DNA from: an uncultured Clostridium sp. | GTDB lineage: Bacteria > Bacillota > Clostridia > TANB77 > CAG-508 | Assembly (NCBI GenBank): GCA_946008205.1 | Contig: CAMGAZ010000012.1 | Location: 1-14,410 of the forward strand | DNA length: 14,410 nucleotides | Direction: 5' to 3' | Part shown: positions 1 through 5,760 of the stretch, piece after piece | How positions within the stretch are numbered: the stretch's first letter is position 1 | Layout: each line of letters begins with the position of its first letter | Program-made: the position numbers and the translations under genes | Notes under the pieces: model-generated | The model's database searches: none | Told to the model about the DNA's origin: nothing | What the model saw: only the letters and a program-made list of their open reading frames with translations

Positions 1-1
1 G

Positions 2-1078
2 TTTGTTTCTAATTATACCGCGGCAGTACATTACTATATATCAACAGCAAACTTGGACGCCGCAACAGAAGAACAGATTAAGGGTTTACTTTTAGATTTT
101 GTAGAAGTAAATAATTTAATTGGTAATACTTCTAAGGTAAAAGATAATATATGTCTTAATGGAATAGAAATCCAGATAAAAGAAGGAATGAAAATAATGC
201 GCGCGCTGCGTAAGGTATCCAAAGCCTTGGGTCTTGACATGGAAGAGTTCGAGAAATTTAGGCGCGAGCACGCTAAAATCCTCTCAACCAAGACTTTGCG
301 CGGTACTTTGTGTTTGAGCGCATTGCCAATGGATTATTTAACTTTATCAGATAATAGTTCTAATTGGAAGTCTTGTTATAATTGGCATGACAATGGTTTA
401 TATCATGCTTCTACTCTTGCATATATTGGCGCGCCTAATACTATAGTAGCTTATTTAAAAGATGATAAGAAGAATTATGATTGGGATGGCGCAGGAGAAT
501 GGAACTCTAAGATGTGGCGCCAGCTCGTTTACATAGACCAAGACTTCATCGTGCCTGGGCGCGCGTATCCATATGATAGTGAACAGCTTACAGAAAAAAT
601 TGTTGGTTATTTAAGGGAATTATTAAGTAATAATAATATAAATATACCTTATACAAAAATAGAATCAGATATTGCTAAAAGTCATGTTGACCACTCTATT
701 ACAAAAGCAACAAATGAATGCCCAGTATCTTTAATTATATCCAATGCTAATGGATATAATGATTTCTATGGTAAATTAACTTATTGGATTAATGCGCAAC
801 AGCAGTATAGTAAATATGAGAATATTTTATTTGATAATGAAGTTCACTGTTTGAAATGCGGGGATGTGGTTAAGCCCGGAGAAGTAGGTAAAAATATAGA
901 TGGTGTAACCTTAAGAGTTTGTACCAAGTGCCGCGCGCCTAAGTTATGTCCTTATTGTGGTGGAGTTATAAATCCATCAGAATATACTATATCTGATTGT
1001 GACAATAATGAATATCATATAGATTGTTGGCAAGAGAAAGAAGTAACGGAAGGGTGGTTAGAACTAGATGACGAATAA
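2..1078 (+). CDS. Hypothetical phage protein with C-terminal double zinc-finger region (5' partial)
   Basis: The reading frame is open from the first bases of the window, so the true start lies upstream; the TTG at 53 has no convincing ribosome site and is probably internal. The visible product is about 358 residues. The middle contains an aromatic-rich stretch (W-K-S-C-Y-N-W, then a G-A-P-N-T-I-V-A-Y-L segment near nt 440-460) that I cannot assign to a family. The last ~75 residues (from about nt 845) hold HCLKCG, CTKC, CPYCGG and a late D-C...H-I-D-C-W, a spacing that resembles a LIM-like or double zinc-ribbon region; metal binding is inferred from this. The gene overlaps the next by 11 nt, which suggests translational coupling. 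GCGC-containing codon pairs are frequent, as in other core genes of the window. Function unknown. Confidence 0.75.
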   Translation, partial: FVSNYTAAVHYYISTANLDAATEEQIKGLLLDFVEVNNLIGNTSKVKDNICLNGIEIQIKEGMKIMRALRKVSKALGLDMEEFEKFRREHAKILSTKTLRGTLCLSALPMDYLTLSDNSSNWKSCYNWHDNGLYHASTLAYIGAPNTIVAYLKDDKKNYDWDGAGEWNSKMWRQLVYIDQDFIVPGRAYPYDSEQLTEKIVGYLRELLSNNNINIPYTKIESDIAKSHVDHSITKATNECPVSLIISNANGYNDFYGKLTYWINAQQQYSKYENILFDNEVHCLKCGDVVKPGEVGKNIDGVTLRVCTKCRAPKLCPYCGGVINPSEYTISDCDNNEYHIDCWQEKEVTEGWLELDDE

Positions 1079-1859
1079 GAAGATTACTTTTTGTATTAAT
1101 CTTCCAAAGAAAAAGAAAGATAGAAAAAATTTAGACTCTCATTTGGTGAGAGAAATTATAGTGCCGTGGCGCAGTCGCCGTAAGTTACCTGACTTTATGG
1201 CGATGTATCCTAAGATTAGATTCACGCTTGACTGTCCTCAGAATCCGCTTAATGAAGAAGATACAAAATTGCTCGCGGATTTTGCTGAGACAGTACCTTT
1301 GCGCTTTGATACACCTCAGAAAGCAGAGGTATTTTTTAAAAACAATAGGAAAATTACAAACAAGTTTTATTGCGCGGCGCCTGCTATAAGTATCAATGAC
1401 ATAGAACGATATATCTCCATGGGCGTTATCTCGGTCGGAGTGGCTGGCGCGCTCCTTTTATCACATGATGATTTACTTCCTTTTGCAAGTAGGGTTGAGC
1501 TTAGATGCTCACCAATTTTAAGCGCGGAAGATAAGTTAGAATCTTGCTTTATTAGACCAGAAGATATTGACTTATATGAGGATGTTTTTAAGACGATTGA
1601 TTTCTCGCACGTGAATAATACGACTATAGAAAAAACGCTCACAAAAATTTATTTTAATGGAGAATGGTTTTTTGACCTTGAAATGCTCGGACCTCATATG
1701 CCGCGCGCGAATAATTGTTTGATATATAATGAATTTGGGTGCAGACGCTTGAACTGTAAATTGGCTTGTGTTACTGAAAATAAGTATTGTAATTTATGTT
1801 CTACTGTTGCGGCTGTTGCAGAAAAAATGAAAGATATTTTGGAGGAAAAAGATGTATAA
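1068..1859 (+). CDS. Hypothetical protein, possibly TIM-barrel-like, with C-terminal cysteine cluster
   Basis: The product is 263 residues and starts at an ATG inside the end of the previous gene (11-nt overlap). The N-terminus is lysine-rich. The central part alternates predicted strands and helices; a segment near residues 100-130 (A-A-P-A-I-S-I-N-D-I-E, then M-G-V-I-S-V-G-V-A-G) and the later I-R-P-E-D-I-D-L-Y-E recall the barrel part of U32-peptidase-like proteins, but this is a weak resemblance judged by eye. Near the C-terminus seven cysteines fall within about 30 residues (C-L-I-Y-N-E-F-G-C, N-C-K-L-A-C, Y-C-N-L-C), suggesting a zinc or iron-sulfur site. The stop overlaps the methyltransferase start by 8 nt, so the three genes form one translationally coupled unit. 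GCGC is very frequent. Function unknown. Confidence 0.7.
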   Translation: MTNKKITFCINLPKKKKDRKNLDSHLVREIIVPWRSRRKLPDFMAMYPKIRFTLDCPQNPLNEEDTKLLADFAETVPLRFDTPQKAEVFFKNNRKITNKFYCAAPAISINDIERYISMGVISVGVAGALLLSHDDLLPFASRVELRCSPILSAEDKLESCFIRPEDIDLYEDVFKTIDFSHVNNTTIEKTLTKIYFNGEWFFDLEMLGPHMPRANNCLIYNEFGCRRLNCKLACVTENKYCNLCSTVAAVAEKMKDILEEKDV

Positions 1860-2676
1860 ATCTCCTATGAATTATTTAGGAAATAAATATAAACTATTAG
1901 AACAAATTTTACCTTTGTTCCCTAAGGATATAGATACTTTTGTAGATTTATTTGCTGGAGGCTTAGATGTATCTTTAAATACAACAGCAAAAGAATATAT
2001 AGTAAATGATAGTTGCGTACCAGTGATAGATTTTTATAAAAGAATTCAAGGGCTTAGTGGTACGGAGTTGGATAGTATTATCAAATTTTTCTGCAATAAA
2101 TATTCTTTAAATAAAGAAAATGAAATGGGGTATAAACAGCTACGAAATATTTATAATAAAACTAAAGAACCATTATTATTATATGTATTAATATGTTATA
2201 GTTTTAATAATCATATTAGATTTAATAATAGTGGTGAGTTTAATATGCCTTTTGGACGTAATAGGAGTTCTTATAATCCACGTTTACAAGAACGAATAAA
2301 AACTTTTCCAGACCGTATTAAAGAATATAAATTTTATAACAAAGATTTTGAAGAGATAGATATTCCAGATAATTCTTTTGTTTATTGCGATCCACCATAT
2401 CTTATTACTCTTGCGACTTATAATGAACGTTCACAATGGACACAAAATGATGATAATAGACTTTTTAAATTATTAGATAAATTAAATGAGCGAGGAATTA
2501 AATGGGCATTATCTAATGTTATTGAAGCAAAAGGTAAGACTAATGAAGAACTCGCGCGTTGGGGTAGTAAATATAATATAATTGACTTAAATGCTAATTA
2601 TAATAATTGTAACTATCAACGTAAGACGAATAATACTTTAACAAGGGAAGTATTAATTACAAATTACCATAATTAA
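1852..2676 (+). CDS. D12-class N6-adenine DNA methyltransferase (Dam/DpnIIA-like)
   Basis: This 274-residue protein has the features of D12-class adenine methyltransferases, which transfer a methyl group from S-adenosylmethionine to N6 of adenine in duplex DNA. Residues 4-16 carry the SPMNYLGNK motif, residues 30-41 the SAM-binding D-L-F-A-G-G segment, residues 125-136 the N-S-G-E-F-N-M-P-F-G stretch typical of the Dam/DpnIIA type, and residues 180-183 the catalytic DPPY. Length is normal for the family and nothing is missing. A GGAGG ribosome site (about 1841-1845) precedes the ATG, which overlaps the upstream gene by 8 nt. No restriction partner is visible, so it is probably an orphan phage methyltransferase protecting phage DNA or altering gene control. 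The target cannot be read from sequence; GATC is the family's commonest site. With a single GCGC cluster it differs in word use from the two genes before it. Confidence 0.92.
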   Translation: MYKSPMNYLGNKYKLLEQILPLFPKDIDTFVDLFAGGLDVSLNTTAKEYIVNDSCVPVIDFYKRIQGLSGTELDSIIKFFCNKYSLNKENEMGYKQLRNIYNKTKEPLLLYVLICYSFNNHIRFNNSGEFNMPFGRNRSSYNPRLQERIKTFPDRIKEYKFYNKDFEEIDIPDNSFVYCDPPYLITLATYNERSQWTQNDDNRLFKLLDKLNERGIKWALSNVIEAKGKTNEELARWGSKYNIIDLNANYNNCNYQRKTNNTLTREVLITNYHN

Positions 2677-2700
2677 AAACAATAAAATTTTTGTTATAAT
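2672..2700 (+). promoter_or_regulatory. Extended -10 promoter upstream of 2753 gene
   Basis: A TG-T-TATAAT extended -10 (TG at 2692-2693, TATAAT at 2695-2700) lies in the context AAATTTTTGTTATAATATAT. The -35 position (2672-2677, ATTAAA) is poor, as expected when the extended -10 compensates. The same motif recurs five more times in the window. A short hairpin (GTGATT 2718-2723 with AATCAC 2727-2732) lies in the leader between this promoter and the ribosome site. Confidence 0.75.
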
Positions 2701-2752
2701 ATATTTGTAAATTAAAGGTGATTAAAAATCACAATAGAAAGGAACAATAAAT

Positions 2753-3274
2753 ATGAGATTTTCAACAGCTATTGAATTTATTAAGAATGGTTATTTTGTT
2801 GCAGATGACGCAATGAAGAAGATGGGCACAGCAATAGGTTTAATTGATAACATATGGGAGATAGATAATTCTATTGTAGTTATGAAAGATGATTCAGGTA
2901 TGGAAGCTTTCTTTTTAGACCCATCAATGATTTTTGATAATAGGGAATGGTATGTTGCAATAGAGGATGAATATGAAAATTCTTATAATTATTATAAGAT
3001 GGATGACTCTAATCGTACTATAAATTTTGATGCCTTTGATGATGCTATAGAAAGTAAAGAATGTAAGTGCTATTATACCAGTGATTGTAATTGCACAGAA
3101 TCTAAGGATACAAAAGAAAATAAAAGAAAGAGATTAGTTGAGCTTCAGAAGGAATTTCTTTCTAAGACAACACAGCTTATTTATGAATCTGATTTAACTA
3201 AGAAAATGAAGTTATATAATGAACTTGCTGACCTTACAGCAGAAATTGGCAAACTCGAAAAGGAGGCAGAGTAA
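2753..3274 (+). CDS. Small acidic phage protein, possible distant Tad2/DUF2829-like N-terminal domain
   Basis: A clear AAAGGA ribosome site (2738-2743) precedes the ATG, and the gene has its own promoter and leader hairpin. The product is 173 residues. Residues 1-75 start M-R-F-S-T-A-I-E-F-I-K-N-G-Y-F-V-A and end D-P-S-M-I-F-D-N-R-E-W-Y-V-A-I, an order (amphipathic start, central strand, final D/E-W-x-V/I strand) that resembles the DUF2829 fold, known in phages as Thoeris anti-defence 2. The usual R-x-G-W after the first helix is not present, so this is only a lead. A cysteine-rich patch (C-K-C-Y-Y, D-C-N-C) follows near residue 105, then a charged coiled-coil-like tail (about 120-173). The gene contains no GCGC, unlike core genes here, which fits an accessory origin. 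Its last codons contain the AAAAGGAGG ribosome site of the next gene. Confidence 0.8.
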   Translation: MRFSTAIEFIKNGYFVADDAMKKMGTAIGLIDNIWEIDNSIVVMKDDSGMEAFFLDPSMIFDNREWYVAIEDEYENSYNYYKMDDSNRTINFDAFDDAIESKECKCYYTSDCNCTESKDTKENKRKRLVELQKEFLSKTTQLIYESDLTKKMKLYNELADLTAEIGKLEKEAE

Positions 3275-3348
3275 CTGCATTAGGTGGAACCTCCAAGGAT
3301 ATCATTAAAGCCGCGCTCAAGGCTGCACTCCCCGAACACTGGGTTGGT

Positions 3349-3615
3349 ATGGACGATAAGAAGCGCGCAGTGTTCGAATTCGTGGAAGATGGGGAACCAA
3401 TCCAGGTCGCTGTAGCACTCTCGTGTCCAAAGACCTTAATTCCTCGTCAGGGTACTCCAAGCCCTACTATTACGACACCTTCATCTGATGCTGGCGCGTT
3501 TGTTACAGCGGAAGCCACGGCTAAAGAAAAGGAAAAGTTAGAAATATCAGATGAAGAAAGAAAGAATGTTGATACTTTACTTACAAATCTTGGAATAGAT
3601 TTAAGTAAGTTTTAA
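3349..3615 (+). CDS. Hypothetical protein whose coding sequence seems to extend upstream to 3271 (start codon lost)
   Basis: The first ordinary start is the ATG at 3349, giving 88 residues, but it has no ribosome site, and the same frame is open and protein-like from 3271: T-A-L-G-G-T-S-K-D-I-I-K-A-A-L-K-A-A-L-P-E-H-W-V-G then M-D-D-K. A strong AAAAGGAGG (3258-3266) sits 4 nt before 3271, where the codon is GTA. I infer that an ancestral GTG overlapped the upstream TGA stop as GTGA and that one G-to-A change gave GTAA, removing the start while leaving the upstream gene intact. Residues after the ATG read as a small beta-rich domain (A-V-F-E-F-V-E-D-G-E-P-I-Q-V-A-V-A-L), a Pro/Thr/Ser linker, then a charged C-terminal helix. 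The G+C of 3283-3430 is visibly higher than its surroundings. Function unknown. Confidence 0.6.
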   Translation: MDDKKRAVFEFVEDGEPIQVAVALSCPKTLIPRQGTPSPTITTPSSDAGAFVTAEATAKEKEKLEISDEERKNVDTLLTNLGIDLSKF

Positions 3616-3631
3616 ATAAAAATATCTCTTC

Positions 3632-3664
3632 AAAGCACACTTTAATTAGTGTGCTTTCTTTTTT
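3632..3664 (+). terminator. Intrinsic terminator after the 2753/3349 gene pair
   Basis: A 9-bp perfect stem, AAAGCACAC (3632-3640) with GTGTGCTTT (3649-3657), has an 8-nt loop and is followed by CTTTTTT. It lies 17 nt after a stop codon and just before the next promoter. Confidence 0.9.
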
Positions 3665-3682
3665 GCTATTGCGCGTTCTGAT

Positions 3683-3711
3683 TTTCAAATTCTCAAAAAT
3701 TTTGTTATAAT
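3683..3711 (+). promoter_or_regulatory. Extended -10 promoter for the 3739-4571 small-gene operon
   Basis: TG (3703-3704) plus TATAAT (3706-3711) in the context AAAATTTTGTTATAATAATT, with TTTCAA at 3683-3688 and a 17-nt spacer. It follows directly on a terminator and precedes four tightly spaced small genes. Confidence 0.8.
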
Positions 3712-3738
3712 AATTATAGAAAGTTGAGGGAAAATGAT

Positions 3739-3861
3739 ATGAAAGAATTATTAATGAATTTATTTGGAGAAAATTGCTGCGCGCAGTATTGTTTAGAACT
3801 TGGCTTTTGCGCGTGTGATGTTTGTAGATATGGTTTGGAGAGTGAATTATGCAAAAGGTAA
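3739..3861 (+). CDS. Cysteine-rich 40-residue microprotein
   Basis: This short gene is the first after a strong promoter and has a GAGGG ribosome site (3726-3730) 8 nt before the ATG. The 40-residue product has seven cysteines, at about positions 13, 14, 18, 24, 26, 29 and 38 (C-C-A-Q-Y-C, then C-A-C-D-V-C), which suggests a small metal-binding knuckle or a disulfide-rich peptide. There is no signal peptide. It overlaps the next start by 13 nt. It contains GCGC words at two Ala codon junctions, matching core phage codon choice, which argues that it is a real translated gene. Family unknown. Confidence 0.6.
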   Translation: MKELLMNLFGENCCAQYCLELGFCACDVCRYGLESELCKR

Positions 3862-4043
3862 TAGAAACAGTAATTATTAATATTGCGCAGGCGCGCGAGG
3901 CAGGCTTAAAGAAGATAGAAATGGATCTTACGAAGATTAAGCCAGATATAACCTCAGATGAAATCCGCCATTTATTTAGAACACTTAGAGAATATAATTA
4001 TAAGATTGAAAGAATAAAGAATGTGTTGAGGGCAAGACCATAA
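3849..4043 (+). CDS. Small hypothetical helical protein
   Basis: The 64-residue product starts at an ATG nested in the end of the microprotein gene and has a GGAG-type ribosome site about 9 nt upstream. It is Lys/Arg/Glu rich and appears as a short strand (V-I-E-T-V-I-I-N-I), an Ala-rich turn, then two helices with a D-E-I-R-H-L-F-R-T-L-R-E-Y-N-Y motif; a small nucleic-acid or protein-binding role is possible but unproven. It ends in TAATG, shared with the next start, so translation is coupled. GCGC words are dense in A-Q-A-R-E-A. Family unknown. Confidence 0.7.
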   Translation: MQKVIETVIINIAQAREAGLKKIEMDLTKIKPDITSDEIRHLFRTLREYNYKIERIKNVLRARP

Positions 4044-4375
4044 TGACAGCGAAAGAAATAATTGAAAAATATGAAACTACAAATGAATTTACTACTTATG
4101 AAATACCTCAGATAGTTTGGGAAAAAATTCCCGGTATGGAAACTATAAAAAAGAAAATTATAGATGAAACTGGTCATTGGGAGAACGTAAAAGGAACTAT
4201 TATAAGAATAGGAAATAGATATTTTGAAGTAATTTGGTTAGAGGGTAAAACCGAAATGCAGAAAAATGATTATTCAATATATATTTCAATTTCAGAAGTA
4301 TATAAGACAAGAGTTGTTACGGAAGAATATCTTACAAAAGAAGAAATAGAATGTGGTGGTTATGAGTTTGTTTAA
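4043..4375 (+). CDS. Hypothetical protein, 110 residues
   Basis: The start is the ATG of a TAATG junction with the gene before, with GAGGG about 11 nt upstream. The product is Glu/Lys/Ile/Tyr rich with no cysteine cluster or membrane segment. The sequence suggests an N-terminal helix, then a beta-rich middle (G-T-I-I-R-I-G-N-R-Y-F-E-V-I-W-L-E) and a final helix. The middle resembles a small SH3-like or barrel sheet only in general pattern. It overlaps the next gene and lies in the four-gene operon from the 3706 promoter. It has no GCGC words, so it may be of different origin from the two genes before it. Function unknown. Confidence 0.7.
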   Translation: MTAKEIIEKYETTNEFTTYEIPQIVWEKIPGMETIKKKIIDETGHWENVKGTIIRIGNRYFEVIWLEGKTEMQKNDYSIYISISEVYKTRVVTEEYLTKEEIECGGYEFV

Positions 4376-4571
4376 AAAGAAGAAAGTAAAATCTGTTTAT
4401 GATACTGCGGTTAGTGATTTTCGTAAGGCTATTTGGGAGCATAAGTTAGCCGAGCAGAGATTCCATTATGCTGATGAAGAGTTTATTGATTGCGCCATTA
4501 TGGAACTGGATATCGCAGAACGCACAGTGTCACTGGCGCATAAAAAGGCTGAATTATCAATGAACTACTAA
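4362..4571 (+). CDS. YaaL/DUF2508-like small protein
   Basis: I choose the ATG at 4362 over the in-frame GTG at 4353 because M-S-L-F-K-K-K-K is the usual beginning of such proteins and GGTGG lies 5 nt upstream. The product is about 69 residues: a basic start, then one long helical hairpin with F-R-K-A-I-W-E-H-K-L-A-E-Q-R-F-H-Y-A-D, then F-I-D-C-A-I-M-E-L-D-I-A-E-R. The second part matches the I-D-x-A-I-x-x-L-x-x-A-E-x-R pattern I know from DUF2508 (YaaL) proteins of Firmicutes, whose role is not established. It is the last gene of its operon and overlaps the previous one by 14 nt. The assignment is by pattern only. Confidence 0.65.
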   Translation: MSLFKKKKVKSVYDTAVSDFRKAIWEHKLAEQRFHYADEEFIDCAIMELDIAERTVSLAHKKAELSMNY

Positions 4572-4582
4572 TTTACTTCCTA

Positions 4583-4612
4583 TTGCAAAAATTTTAAAAA
4601 TTTTGATATAAT
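4583..4612 (+). promoter_or_regulatory. Extended -10 promoter P1 of the noncoding block
   Basis: TTGCAA (4583-4588), an 18-nt spacer, TG (4604-4605) and TATAAT (4607-4612). This is the best -35 match of the family. It lies 11 nt after the last small gene and faces a region without a convincing protein gene. Confidence 0.75.
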
Positions 4613-4617
4613 ATATT

Positions 4618-4696
4618 TGTAAGGTTGAGATATGACTTTACCGGTGACTGTGAGAGAAACCTGTGAATACCGTCAATCAAAATTCTCTCATTTTAA
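4618..4696 (+). ncRNA. Candidate short RNA under promoter P1
   Basis: Transcription from P1 would produce a leader in which TGAGAGAA (about 4651-4658) pairs with TTCTCTCA (about 4682-4689), followed by a T/A run that could act as a weak stop. A 28-codon frame (ATG 4632, stop 4716-4718) with a weak AAGGTTGAG site is also present, but it runs into the next promoter and has no recognisable sequence. I favour an RNA product or leader; boundaries are approximate. Confidence 0.35.
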
Positions 4697-4719
4697 AACA
4701 ATAAAAATTTTGTTATAAT
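4691..4719 (+). promoter_or_regulatory. Extended -10 promoter P2 of the noncoding block
   Basis: TG (4711-4712) and TATAAT (4714-4719) in the context AAAAATTTTGTTATAATAAT, with TTTTAA at 4691-4696. It is nearly identical to the promoter at 3683-3711 over about 25 nt. Confidence 0.75.
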
Positions 4720-4725
4720 AATTAT

Positions 4726-4937
4726 AGAAAGTGTGATTGCTACGCAATAGCAATCATAGTGAAAGAGAAATTACTACTTATGCTTCACTCTTTTAAATCA
4801 AAGAAGGTATAGTAAGTGAGGTTTTGAAAGTGTGCTACAGAGCTACGGCTTAGCCAAGACGAAAAAAAACTTTCAGCAGCGAATAACTGCTCATCAACTA
4901 AAACAAGTACTTGTAGCAAAGAAAAAGTGCTTGTTTA
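4726..4937 (+). ncRNA. Candidate structured RNA under promoter P2
   Basis: No protein frame of note is present, but stems follow one another: TGATTGCTA (4734-4742) with TAGCAATCA (4748-4756), 9 bp closed by a 5-nt loop; TGAAAGT (4825-4831) with ACTTTCA (4869-4875); GCAG (4876-4879) with CTGC (4887-4890); and a 12-bp stem with one G-U pair between 4901-4912 and 4925-4936 that ends immediately before promoter P3. GCTAC repeats near 4834 and 4843 could also pair with GTAGC near 4913-4917. I infer one or two small RNAs; the last hairpin may be the 3' end or a processing site. Confidence 0.5.
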
Positions 4938-4962
4938 AAAATCTTAAAAATTTTGTTATAAT
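4934..4962 (+). promoter_or_regulatory. Extended -10 promoter P3, leading into the large structured RNA and tRNA-Thr
   Basis: TG (4954-4955) and TATAAT (4957-4962) in the context TTAAAAATTTTGTTATAATA, with TTTAAA at 4934-4939. No terminator is evident before tRNA-Thr 440 nt downstream, so one transcript may include both. Confidence 0.75.
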
Positions 4963-4969
4963 AAATATG

Positions 4970-5399
4970 TAATAAAAAGCATAAAGAGTTCCTTTATTAT
5001 AATACTTAAAATATTAAAATTGTTACTCTTCGCTTTTATAAATATTAGAGTTTTGCATAAAAGGTTCCTTCATATAGGTTTAGAAAATATTTTACTTTAC
5101 CTTTCGCAAGACACAACTTTAAAAGCAAAGGCGTTTCCTTTTTTAAATAAAGCTGATGACTTTCGTTTTAACGCCCGCTTTTAATTTTATAAAAAAAGGT
5201 TGATGCGGCTAAGATGCAAAAGTGTTAAGTGATTAACCCTTAGCCGTCTATCATGCAAAAATCCTTTTATATAGATAAACATTTTTAAATTACCTTCCTT
5301 TCAAATGCGGGCTTGCAAAAAGCCCGTAAGGGTTGAGAAATCTGAAACCTGCACGTGGTTCAACCTGCACATTCGCTTGAATGACTAATATCAGAAAAT
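4970..5399 (+). ncRNA. Large structured noncoding RNA candidate with three homologous covarying stem-loops
   Basis: Three elements (4975-5037, 5051-5111, 5121-5182) share the plan: 6-bp outer stem, 3-nt bulge (ATA, ATA, AAA) opposite a single C, 6-bp inner stem, and a 33-35-nt loop beginning TCCTT. The outer stems are AAAAGC/GCTTTT, TTTTGC/GCAAGA and AAAAGC/GCTTTT; the inner stems are AAGAGT/ACTCTT, AAAGGT/ACCTTT and GGCGTT/AACGCC. Bases change while pairing stays, which is direct evidence of selected RNA structure. Further stems follow: CGGCTAAG (5206-5213) with CTTAGCCG (5239-5246), enclosing GTTAA/TTAAC; CGGGCTT (5308-5314) with AAGCCCG (5320-5326); GGTTGA (5331-5336) with TCAACC (5360-5365); CATTC/GAATG at 5370-5383. 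No protein frame explains the region. The large ornate phage RNAs GOLLD and ROOL are plausible relatives because they also sit by phage tRNAs, but I cannot match their consensus. Ends are estimated. Confidence 0.6.
4975..5182 (+). repeat. Three tandem structural repeats (about 62 nt each, spacers 13 and 9 nt)
   Basis: Sequence identity between copies is modest, but lengths (63, 61 and 62 nt), bulge placement, the TCCTT loop start and the single C before the outer 3' strand are all kept. The first two copies also share GCATAAA-purine-GTTCCTT in their 5' arms. This is not a CRISPR array, because neither identical repeats nor spacers of constant type occur. Confidence 0.65.
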
Positions 5400-5473
5400 G
5401 CCGATATAGTTTAAAGGTAAAACAAAGCCATGGTAAGGCTTAGTTATGAGTTCGATTCTCGTTATTGGCTCCA
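5400..5473 (+). tRNA. tRNA-Thr(GGT)
   Basis: All four arms fold. The acceptor GCCGATA pairs with TATTGGC with one G-U, the D stem is GTTT/AAAC, and the anticodon stem AAGCC/GGCTT carries loop ATGGTAA with anticodon GGT. The T arm is ATGAG-TTCGATT-CTCGT and CCA is encoded. It would read ACC and ACT. It lies inside the structured noncoding block, probably on the same transcript as the stem-loops before and after it. Confidence 0.93.
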
Positions 5474-5479
5474 GCATGA

Positions 5480-5760
5480 AATGTATCATAATTCACCTCC
5501 TCGCATTATGATAGATAAAGTGGGAGATTGCAGCTTCCACTTATGAGAGATAAAAAGTCTTCTAATGCCTCCTCGTGGCGTCTCTCGGATACTGATTTAT
5601 ACACATTCCCTAAGATACGGTAACATTGCAAAGTAGTTGCACCCGCGGAAGTCGATTACTTTAAAATGTTTCTTCAAGAGGTCTAAGGTATAGATTTGCT
5701 AAATTAGAAGTAGTCATTTTCTAACGGGTTTTCCGCTTGAGGGAGAAAATCCTTATAGTA
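5480..5760 (+). ncRNA. Second structured RNA segment, between tRNA-Thr and tRNA-Asn
   Basis: Consecutive stems: a 9-bp hairpin (5484-5492 with 5505-5513) whose 12-nt loop contains CACCTCCTC; an 8-bp hairpin (5518-5525 with 5535-5542, one G-U); GAGAGA (5545-5550) with TCTCTC (5581-5586) enclosing ATGCC/GGCGT with loop TCCTCGT; AACATT-gc-AAAGTA (5622-5635) with TACTTT-aa-AATGTT (5657-5670), 12 bp interrupted by a symmetric 2x2 loop; and ATTTTCT (5716-5722) with AGAAAAT (5744-5750). Two loops display CCTCCTC or TCCTC, complementary to Shine-Dalgarno sequences. No accepted protein gene lies here. It may be the 3' half of the RNA that starts near 4970, with tRNA-Thr embedded, or a separate RNA. 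Confidence 0.5.

Noticed and set aside
4632..4718. 28-codon frame after promoter P1
   Set aside because: The ribosome site is weak, the frame ends inside promoter P2, and the hairpin 4651-4689 lies within it. Kept only as a note in the RNA entry.
4975..5182. CRISPR array or toxIN-type repeat RNA
   Set aside because: Copies are not identical, there are no regular spacers, and no Cas or ToxN-like gene is adjacent. Shared structure, not shared sequence, defines the array.
5306..5370. Decayed tRNA around the CGGGCTT/AAGCCCG hairpin
   Set aside because: No acceptor, D or T arms can be placed around it, and the loop lacks T before a possible anticodon.
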